This document shows positions 1 through 5,069 of a stretch of 5,069 bases of DNA, piece by piece; position 1 is the stretch's first letter, and each line of letters starts with the position of its first letter. The position numbers were made by a program, and so were the translations under genes. This DNA comes from CAZIIK01 sp964539235. Its GTDB lineage: Bacteria > Pseudomonadota > Gammaproteobacteria > Francisellales > CACEW01. The stretch spans positions 1 to 5,069 of the forward strand of contig CAZIIK010000128.1 of the NCBI GenBank assembly GCA_964539235.1. Reading direction: 5' to 3'. Under the pieces are notes generated by a model that saw only the letters and a list, made by a program, of their open reading frames with translations, ran no database searches and was not told where the DNA came from.

Positions 1-1458
1 ACCCATATCTTGCATCATCTGACGAGAAACTCGATTTAGTTTATTGATTGTCTCAATCATATGAACAGGTATTCTTATTGTTCTGGCCTGATCAGCAATA
101 GATCTGGTTATTGCTTGTCGAATCCACCATGTTGCATAGGTAGAAAACTTATAACCTCTTCTGTACTCAAATTTATCAACTGCTTTCATCAAACCAATGT
201 TGCCTTCCTGGATTAAATCCAAGAACTGCAGCCCTCGGTTGGTGTATTTCTTCGCAATCGAAATCACCAAACGTAAGTTGGCTTCAACCATCTCTTTTTT
301 AGCCCGACGCGTTTTGGCTTCACCAATGGACATACGGCGGTTAACTTCTTTCAATTCCGTAATTTTCAACCTGCAGGCCTTTTCAACCACGCGCATTTTT
401 CGTTGGATATCAGAAACTTCTTTTTCGACAGCTAACAGCGCATCGCGACAAGCAGGGTTTGCTTCTGCTGTTTCTCGCAGCCAGGTTTTAGAGGTTTCAC
501 TCTTTGGAAAAGTCTTAATGAAATCTTTACGCGGCAACTTCGCTTTTTTACACAGCGCCATAATCATACGCTCAAGCTCTCTAATTTTAGCTAGCGCATC
601 CCGTAAAGACAGCGTTAAACGATTAAACTGCGCACTATTGAGTTTGGCATACAAGAAACGTTCGGACAGATCGACTGACAACCGCTTTGTTTTTTCATCT
701 GTTTTGCCATTCTTGTCTAAGCTTTTTTCATAATCTTGGTAAATCGCATCCAGAGATTTAAAAAATTCGATAATCTCTTCCGTCGATGGTCCGGTATCTA
801 CAATCTCCTTAGATTCACTAGACTCGCCTTCGCCTTCTTCGTTTTCTGAATTAGATTCGTTTTCCTCTTTCTCAGCATCAGCTTGTTGTTTCTCATCTAA
901 CAGTGATCCAACATTGGTGGCACCGACATCGATATCGTCATCATCGCCGTCATTAAAACCATTTATTAGGTTATTAAGAGCGCTTTCATCCTCTTTTTCC
1001 ATCGCCTCATGGAAGGTATCTAACAACTGTCGAATCACTTGAGGATAAGTTGAAATGGCCTGGAGTACCTGAATCGTACCTTCTTCAATACGTTTAGCGA
1101 TACTGATTTCACCTTGGCGTGTCAGCAGTTCAACCGTTCCCATTTCGCGCATATACATGCGTACAGGATCAGTCGTTCTCCCTAACTCCGCATCAACACT
1201 TACTAAAGCAGCTGCTTCATCAGCAATGTCATCATCAGGGGAATCCTGTTTATCAAATAACTCATCTGCATTTGGTGCTGTTTCATAAACAGTAATGCCC
1301 ATGTCATTAATCAGGTTGATAATATTTTCAACTTGTTCTGGGTCTGTAATTTCAGCCGGTAAATGATCATTAACCTCTGTGAAAGTTAGATAGCCTTGTT
1401 GTTTACCCAACGCAATGAGCGAATGAATTTGAGATGTTTCCGGAGTTGATTCTGACAT
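1..1458 (-). CDS. rpoD: RNA polymerase sigma factor RpoD (sigma-70), N-terminal 486 residues, cut by the window edge
   Basis: This is the housekeeping sigma factor, which binds core RNA polymerase and directs it to -35/-10 promoters. Translation from the ATG at 1458 stays open to base 1. The start fits the family: MSESTPETSQIHSLIALGK leads into QGYLTFTEVNDHLP, matching region 1.1 of E. coli RpoD with similar N-terminal length. Region 1.2 lies at about residues 93-124 (GRTTDPVRMYMREMGTVELL). A non-conserved insert spans about 125-365 and contains a very acidic, low-complexity stretch near 168-217. Region 2 starts near 373 (NRRMSIGEAKTRRAKKEM) and includes DLIQEGNIGLMKAVDKFEYRRG for core binding and YKFSTYATWWIRQAITRSI for -10 melting and recognition. 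W444 and W445 correspond to the E. coli tryptophan pair, and Q448 and T451 to the -12 contact residues. The window ends after SRQMMQDMG, in region 3.0, so regions 3 and 4 are missing only because of the window edge. The Shine-Dalgarno is weak (GGTG just upstream). Confidence 0.98.
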   Translation of the reverse strand, partial: MSESTPETSQIHSLIALGKQQGYLTFTEVNDHLPAEITDPEQVENIINLINDMGITVYETAPNADELFDKQDSPDDDIADEAAALVSVDAELGRTTDPVRMYMREMGTVELLTRQGEISIAKRIEEGTIQVLQAISTYPQVIRQLLDTFHEAMEKEDESALNNLINGFNDGDDDDIDVGATNVGSLLDEKQQADAEKEENESNSENEEGEGESSESKEIVDTGPSTEEIIEFFKSLDAIYQDYEKSLDKNGKTDEKTKRLSVDLSERFLYAKLNSAQFNRLTLSLRDALAKIRELERMIMALCKKAKLPRKDFIKTFPKSETSKTWLRETAEANPACRDALLAVEKEVSDIQRKMRVVEKACRLKITELKEVNRRMSIGEAKTRRAKKEMVEANLRLVISIAKKYTNRGLQFLDLIQEGNIGLMKAVDKFEYRRGYKFSTYATWWIRQAITRSIADQARTIRIPVHMIETINKLNRVSRQMMQDMG

Positions 1459-1518
1459 GTGTCGCACCGTTTAATTTTTAGTTAGATTGAAAGCCGCACT
1501 CCCTCTGGAGGGGCAAGG

Positions 1519-1547
1519 ATTCTATACCATATAGTTGGTTATGTAAA
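1519..1547 (-). promoter_or_regulatory. Predicted sigma-70 promoter of rpoD
   Basis: On the minus strand a -35 box TTTACA (1547-1542) and a -10 box TAGAAT (1524-1519) are separated by exactly 17 bases. Each box matches the sigma-70 consensus at five of six positions. Transcription would start near 1512 and give a leader of about 54 bases before the rpoD ATG at 1458. The first transcribed bases contain a small CCCT/AGGG hairpin (1512-1501). This is inference from motif match and position; no expression evidence is available. Confidence 0.7.
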
Positions 1548-1550
1548 ATT

Positions 1551-1582
1551 CCCCAAAACCCGCCGAGCAACGACTCAGATCG
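1551..1582 (-). terminator. Weak terminator-like hairpin between mnmE and rpoD
   Basis: On the minus strand CTGAG (1578-1574) can pair with CTCGG (1567-1563) around the six-base loop TCGTTG. An outer CG/CG pair (1582-1581 with 1562-1561) is reached across a two-base bulge. A short run of four T follows at 1558-1555. The stem is short, includes a G-U pair and has a poor U tract, so it may attenuate rather than stop transcription from mnmE. I see no better terminator in the mnmE-rpoD gap. Confidence 0.25.
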
Positions 1583-1609
1583 CCCGTTAGTTTAGATGAA
1601 TTTGTCTGA

Positions 1610-1626
1610 TTTTTTTTTATTTTTTT
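1610..1626. repeat. Homopolymer A/T tract in the mnmE-rpoD intergenic region
   Basis: The plus strand reads nine T, one A, then seven T, which is an A7-T-A9 tract on the coding strand of mnmE and rpoD. It lies about 63 bases upstream of the predicted rpoD -35 box, further than a standard UP element. A role in DNA curvature is possible but unproven. It does not work as a U tract for the minus-strand genes. The rest of the 1459-1651 gap holds only the hairpin, the promoter and the rpoD leader. Confidence 0.5.
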
Positions 1627-1651
1627 AATATCTATTTCACCAAAGATTAAC

Positions 1652-3007
1652 CTACTTACCAATACAAAACTCACCAAAAATTTTGCCCAGTAAATCATCC
1701 GCTGTGAATTGTCCGGTAACCTCCGATAAAACCAACTGTGCTTGACGTAAATCTTCTGCCACTAACTCTCCAGCTTGATGAATATTCAAGGATTGAATAG
1801 CTTTCAAAACAAAGTCTTCCGCAACCAGAAGCGCATCAACATGACGCTGACGCGCGGTAAAGGCACCTTCCCCCAAATCGCTCAAACCAGCACGGGCAAG
1901 AAGATGTTTAGACAGCAAGTCGACCCCGACGTTTTGCTTAGCCGATAGATAAATAATCGGTAGACCGGCAACTTCTTTTACTGTCGGAAAATCCCCTATC
2001 AAGTCGATTTTATTCAGCACGATAGTGACCCGTTCAGGAGAATCAAATTGTGCGGAAATTGCCGCCACTGCGTTTTCTATAGCCTGTTCATCTACACCGT
2101 CGACAATCCATAAAATATTATCCGCTTCAGCAATCGCTGAGCGCGCACGCCGAATACCTTCTTTCTCAACTGGATCGGTACTGTCACGCAAACCCGCGGT
2201 ATCGACCACATGAAGCGGGATACCATCCAATAACAGTTCTGCGCGCAAGAGATCACGTGTTGTTCCAGGAATGTCAGTCACGATGGCATGTGCTTCTCCG
2301 GTCAATGCATTCAGTACACTCGATTTACCGGCATTGGGTTTCCCGGCAATAACAACTGATAAACCATTTGTAATACGCACACCACTCTGCGCGCGCTTCA
2401 ATAAGCTCGAAACTTTCTGCTGTAACACATCCAACTTTTCGGCAACACCCCAGGATGATAGAAAATCAATTTCTTCGTCAGGAAAATCAATGGCTGCTTC
2501 GACATAGGTTCTCAGCTCCGTCAACTGAGAGACAATATCGTTGACTTGATGGGAAAAAGCACCCTTTAACGAACGTAACGCTGAACGCGCCGCCTGTTCA
2601 GAAGAAGCTTCGATTAAATCAGCAACCGCCTCTGCTTGTGCCAAATCCAATTTGTTATTGAGAAAAGCGCGTTCGGAAAATTCACCAGGGCGTGCTAGGC
2701 GTACGTGTGGAAATTGTGTAACAGCCGCCAAGACCTGATTTAAAACAACAGCCCCCCCATGGCCTTGAAGCTCTAATGTATCTTCACCGGTATAAGAATT
2801 TGGGGCAGAAAAATACAACGCAATACCTTCGTCAATCGCCTGCCCGTCTTTATCTTTAAAGATGTGGAAACAGGCTTTTCGAGCCGGCAATTCTCGACCC
2901 AATAGCGATTGCATAACATCTGAAACCAGCGGTCCGGAAACCCGAACAATCCCAACTCCACCTTTGCCTGGTGCAGTTGCAATGGCAGCGATAGTGTCCG
3001 CACGCAT
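1652..3007 (-). CDS. mnmE: tRNA uridine-5-carboxymethylaminomethyl modification GTPase MnmE (TrmE)
   Basis: MnmE is a cytoplasmic GTPase that works with MnmG to install the aminomethyl-type modification at C5 of wobble uridine 34 in a subset of tRNAs, using a folate one-carbon unit. The 451 residues match the family length (454 in E. coli). The N-terminal folate-binding domain runs to about residue 118, with GGVGIVRVSGP and GHGGAVVL. A helical domain follows (RPGEFSERAFLNNKLDLAQA, then EAAIDFPDEEIDFL). The inserted G domain spans about 215-375 with every motif visible: P-loop GKPNAGKS at 222-229, TDIPGTTRD at 244-252, DTAG at 269-272, NKID at 332-335 and SAK at 355-357. The C-terminal helix ends in the diagnostic FCIGK with C448. 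The start MRADTIAAIATAPGKGG fits the family. The A of its ATG is also the last base of the yidC TAA, which suggests translational coupling; only a weak AAGAAG lies upstream. Confidence 0.99.
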   Translation of the reverse strand: MRADTIAAIATAPGKGGVGIVRVSGPLVSDVMQSLLGRELPARKACFHIFKDKDGQAIDEGIALYFSAPNSYTGEDTLELQGHGGAVVLNQVLAAVTQFPHVRLARPGEFSERAFLNNKLDLAQAEAVADLIEASSEQAARSALRSLKGAFSHQVNDIVSQLTELRTYVEAAIDFPDEEIDFLSSWGVAEKLDVLQQKVSSLLKRAQSGVRITNGLSVVIAGKPNAGKSSVLNALTGEAHAIVTDIPGTTRDLLRAELLLDGIPLHVVDTAGLRDSTDPVEKEGIRRARSAIAEADNILWIVDGVDEQAIENAVAAISAQFDSPERVTIVLNKIDLIGDFPTVKEVAGLPIIYLSAKQNVGVDLLSKHLLARAGLSDLGEGAFTARQRHVDALLVAEDFVLKAIQSLNIHQAGELVAEDLRQAQLVLSEVTGQFTADDLLGKIFGEFCIGK

Positions 3008-4692
3008 TATTTTTTCTTCTTATAGCTCACCTTTTGGGAGGCTTCTTGCGTAACGGTACGCATGATGTACCACTGCTGCAGGATACTCACACAGTTATTA
3101 ACTAACCAGTACAACACCAAACCAGCTGGAAACCCGAGAAACATAAAGGTAAAAACAATCGGCATGGCTTTCATCACTTTTGCTTGCGTCGGATCAGGCA
3201 TTGGCGGATTCAACATCTGTTGCAAATACATAGAAAACCCCATGAGTACAGGCAAAAAATAATAAGGATCATGGAGAGATAAATCATGAATCCACAAAAC
3301 CCAAGGGGCTTGGCGTAACTCAACGCTGGCCATCAGCATGTAGTAAAGCCCGATAAATACGGGGATTTGCACCACAATCGGTAAACACCCGCCTAATGGA
3401 TTGACCTTTTCTTTTTGATACAGCGACATGGTGGCTTTACCCAACTTCTGCCGATCATCTGCAAACTGTTCTTTTAATTGCTTAATCTTGGGCTGTAGCA
3501 TCCTCATCCGCGCCATCGAGCGATAGCTTTTGGCTGACAACGGATAAAAAATCAGTTTGATCAATAATGTCACCAGAACGATTGACCAGCCCCAATTGCC
3601 AATATAGTGATGAATCCAGCTCATCACTTTGAAAATCAAAATAGAAATAAACCACAGCCAACCATAATTAATGGTTTTATCGAGGTACGGTGCGACTTGA
3701 TCCAGGTTTTTAGCAATCGCAGGCCCTGTGTACAATGTCGCGCCTACGGATTTCGCTTGCCCCATAGGGATGGTAACCATCGGTCCTGCAAAGCCAATGG
3801 TATAGAGATCATGACGATAAATACGGCTATAGAATTCATTTTTTTGCTGCTGGCCAGGTGCCCATGCCGTAATAAAATAGTGCTGCAACATGGCAACCCA
3901 ACCGCCTTGAGACATTTGATGTAGATCTTGCTCGCGCATATCTTTGAACGAAACCTTATCAAAATGATTTCCCGGATAAGACACAGCAGCCCCGGTATAA
4001 TTCGCATACGACATCAAGAAATTGCCAGATTTCTTCGGGATGGTCCGTAAAATTTGCCCAAAGAATCGACCTTGGAAAACTTTTCCAGAGTGATTGCTAA
4101 CCTCAAATCGTACTGCAACCGCATAGTCATTAGGTTTGAATATGTACTGCTTGAGTAAATGTATGCCTTGCACATTTGCCGTCAGATTGACCAATAATTG
4201 TTTTTGGCCCTGTTGCAATACGTAGTGACTGTGGACTGTTTGGTAACGAATGGTGGATTTAGGCAATAAATTACTGATCAAGCCACTTTGCGCAACATAA
4301 GTCTTATCTGCATGAGTCGCTAACAGCTGAACGGGCTGTGACGAATGCAAGGCTTTAGGATATTTTAACAAGCTTGCCGCAACTAAGTTCCCACCATTCA
4401 AATTAATTTCCGCGTGCAAGACGTTGGTTTTTACCGTAATCCGTTTCCCAGCTGAAACTGTCGTTTTTTGAGACGTTGACGGAACGGTGTTCGATACAGT
4501 ATGTCCCATGTCTAAATTCGGCGACAGTTGGCTTTGGGACCCGTCTGAATTTACCGTCCTCGCTTGAGCCATTTGTGACGCGCCATTATGGCCTTGAGCG
4601 GGTTGATGGCCTTGTTGCCACTGAGTCCACAACACCACCAACACAAACGCAAAGATGACCCATAAAAAAATGCGTATTTTTTTTATATCCAT
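3007..4692 (-). CDS. yidC: Membrane protein insertase YidC (Oxa1/YidC family)
   Basis: YidC inserts and folds inner-membrane proteins, alone or with the Sec translocon. The 561 residues form a typical proteobacterial five-helix protein. TM1 is at about 5-22 (FLWVIFAFVLVVLW). A low-complexity Q/S/T-rich linker follows, then the large periplasmic P1 domain, about 80-335. TM2 is at about 343-390 with its amphipathic lead-in (WLWFISILIFKVMSWIHH, then WSIVLVTLLIKLIFYPLSA). The cytoplasmic C1 loop holds MARMRMLQPKIKQLKEQF and leads to VNPLGGCLPIVVQIPVF of TM3 (about 435-453). TM4 is near 477-494 and TM5 near 510-537 (FPAGLVLYWLVNN). The basic tail YKKKK suits ribosome contact. By alignment, K379 replaces the E. 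coli groove arginine R366 and keeps the positive charge. The start MDIKKIRIF is right for an N-terminal anchor. The gene lies 60 bases downstream of yidD and overlaps mnmE by one base. Confidence 0.99.
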   Translation of the reverse strand: MDIKKIRIFLWVIFAFVLVVLWTQWQQGHQPAQGHNGASQMAQARTVNSDGSQSQLSPNLDMGHTVSNTVPSTSQKTTVSAGKRITVKTNVLHAEINLNGGNLVAASLLKYPKALHSSQPVQLLATHADKTYVAQSGLISNLLPKSTIRYQTVHSHYVLQQGQKQLLVNLTANVQGIHLLKQYIFKPNDYAVAVRFEVSNHSGKVFQGRFFGQILRTIPKKSGNFLMSYANYTGAAVSYPGNHFDKVSFKDMREQDLHQMSQGGWVAMLQHYFITAWAPGQQQKNEFYSRIYRHDLYTIGFAGPMVTIPMGQAKSVGATLYTGPAIAKNLDQVAPYLDKTINYGWLWFISILIFKVMSWIHHYIGNWGWSIVLVTLLIKLIFYPLSAKSYRSMARMRMLQPKIKQLKEQFADDRQKLGKATMSLYQKEKVNPLGGCLPIVVQIPVFIGLYYMLMASVELRQAPWVLWIHDLSLHDPYYFLPVLMGFSMYLQQMLNPPMPDPTQAKVMKAMPIVFTFMFLGFPAGLVLYWLVNNCVSILQQWYIMRTVTQEASQKVSYKKKK

Positions 4693-4703
4693 TGAAAATT
4701 CAG

Positions 4704-4707
4704 CCTT
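4704..4707 (-). promoter_or_regulatory. Candidate ribosome binding site of yidC
   Basis: On the minus strand AAGG lies 11 bases upstream of the yidC ATG at 4692. The match to the anti-Shine-Dalgarno is partial and the spacing slightly long, but nothing better is present. I found no convincing promoter in the 60-base yidD-yidC gap, so yidC is probably read from further upstream. Confidence 0.45.
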
Positions 4708-4752
4708 AAAAAAGAGGGAAAGATTTGCTCTGAGGAAAACTCGCGCATGGCG

Positions 4753-4926
4753 TCAATCTCGATCGGTTTTGTCAGGAACCGGATCGAAGCCCCCTTTGCA
4801 AAAAGGGTGACATTTTAACAAACGTTTGATGATTAGCAAAAGCGCATATGGCGCACGATAACGGTGCAATGCCTGTTGTGCATAGTCCGAGCAGGTTGGA
4901 TAAAAACGGCATCGGCTGGGTAACAC
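4753..4926 (-). CDS. yidD: YidD, membrane protein insertion efficiency factor, with 5' end truncated or disrupted
   Basis: YidD is a small, membrane-associated protein that aids YidC-dependent insertion; its gene normally sits between rnpA and yidC. The diagnostic core is clear: CRFYPTCSDYAQQALHRY, then KRLLKCHPFCKGGFDPVP, and a stop after DKTDRD. It includes the family's conserved cysteines. Homology in this frame reaches a little further upstream (LSCVLPSR), but a TAA at 4941-4939 then closes the frame. The only start codon after that stop is the GTG at 4926, giving 57 residues instead of the usual 70-90 or so. The usual N-terminal amphipathic helix (LIxxYQxLISP-like) is missing. A reading frame from the ATG at 4994 (MLKNAFNKGL...) would join this one if one base were added near 4932, giving about 80 residues, but its sequence is not clearly YidD-like. 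This could be a pseudogene, a shortened functional gene or a sequence error. Identity of the core is secure; the start is not. Confidence 0.8.
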   Translation of the reverse strand: MLPSRCRFYPTCSDYAQQALHRYRAPYALLLIIKRLLKCHPFCKGGFDPVPDKTDRD

Positions 4927-4944
4927 ACAACTAAGAGGTTACCC
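4918..4944. repeat. Perfect 7-bp inverted repeat at the broken 5' end of yidD
   Basis: On the plus strand GGGTAAC (4918-4924) is matched by GTTACCC (4938-4944) across a 13-base loop. The repeat straddles the point where the yidD frame becomes interrupted; the stop codon of that frame (4939-4941) lies inside one arm. A seven-base repeat can occur by chance, so no function is claimed. Confidence 0.5.
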
Positions 4945-5069
4945 GAGAAGCTTCTGCCTTCGGTCAAGCCTTTGTTAAAGGCATTTTTCAGCATGCTACC
5001 GTAATGCACTCTACATTTGGATTTTTGATGCAAATTTGATCATCACAAGCCAAAAAGACTAATTTTCAT
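4945..5069. other. Segment upstream of yidD with no recognisable gene
   Basis: By family context this should hold the yidD N-terminus and then the rnpA 3' end, read on the minus strand. I translated the three minus-strand frames and see neither a typical YidD N-terminal helix nor an RnpA C-terminus. The open frames are short, and the only longer one (ATG at 5033) runs out of frame across the conserved YidD core. The segment is palindrome-rich at its yidD side. rnpA may begin beyond the window edge. Confidence 0.5.
4968..4988 (+). terminator. Terminator-like hairpin with T tract, plus-strand orientation
   Basis: GCCTTTGTTAAAGGC (4968-4982) is a perfect six-base-pair stem with a three-base loop, followed by A and five T. 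It has the form of a small intrinsic terminator for plus-strand transcription. No plus-strand gene is visible upstream, so it may be chance or part of a palindromic insertion. A further ten-base palindrome, AGAAGCTTCT, lies at 4946-4955. Confidence 0.3.

Noticed and set aside
197..733. 178-codon open frame on the plus strand
   Set aside because: It lies wholly antisense to the well-conserved rpoD coding sequence and shows no family motif, so it is a shadow of rpoD.
3607..3924. 105-codon plus-strand open frame inside yidC
   Set aside because: It is antisense to the P1/TM2 part of yidC, and no coding evidence supports it.
4700..4765. Possible promoter for yidC (TTGACG on the minus strand near 4757)
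   Set aside because: No acceptable -10 box lies at a 16-18 base spacing, so read-through from upstream is more likely.
4833..5033. 66-codon minus-strand ORF starting MHQKSKCRVHYG
   Set aside because: From about 4932 downward it reads the conserved YidD core in the wrong frame. Only its upstream part (from the ATG at 4994) may be relevant, as a possible displaced yidD N-terminus.
4935..5039. Plus-strand open frame reading EVTREASAFGQAFVKG onward to a TGA
   Set aside because: It has no start codon near its beginning, begins right after a stop, and matches no protein I know; it is most likely the complement of non-coding or degraded yidD DNA.
5046..5069. Minus-strand ATG at the window edge (MKISLFGL then stop)
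   Set aside because: It is an eight-codon frame without a clear ribosome binding site or recognisable product.

Overview
The window carries a minus-strand gene series from a moderately AT-rich gammaproteobacterium. The evidence for that group is protein similarity. The sigma factor has the long non-conserved insert and conserved region 2 of the RpoD/sigma-70 type. YidC is a five-helix proteobacterial insertase with a large periplasmic domain and closely resembles the Escherichia coli protein. The order yidD-yidC-mnmE is the usual one beside the chromosomal rpmH-rnpA segment in this group. I cannot place the genus; an AT-rich lineage such as the Legionellales is possible but only a guess.

Layout, read along the minus strand from high to low coordinates: about 5069-4927 is a stretch with no recognisable gene, containing several short palindromes. 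4926-4753 is the conserved core of yidD, whose 5' end is interrupted by an in-frame stop. 4692-3007 is a complete yidC. 3007-1652 is a complete mnmE that shares one base with the yidC stop. 1651-1459 is an intergenic region with a weak hairpin, an A-tract and a near-consensus sigma-70 promoter. 1458-1 is the first 486 codons of rpoD, cut by the window edge inside the domain that recognises the -10 element.

YidD and YidC act together in inner-membrane protein insertion. MnmE is the GTPase that, with MnmG, modifies the wobble uridine of certain tRNAs, and it is probably translationally coupled to yidC. RpoD is the housekeeping sigma factor and appears to have its own promoter.

Most of the window is conserved core genome. 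I see no mobile element, CRISPR array, RNA gene or new system. The points worth a second look are the broken 5' end of yidD with its palindrome cluster and no visible rnpA end, and rpoD lying directly behind mnmE rather than behind dnaG.
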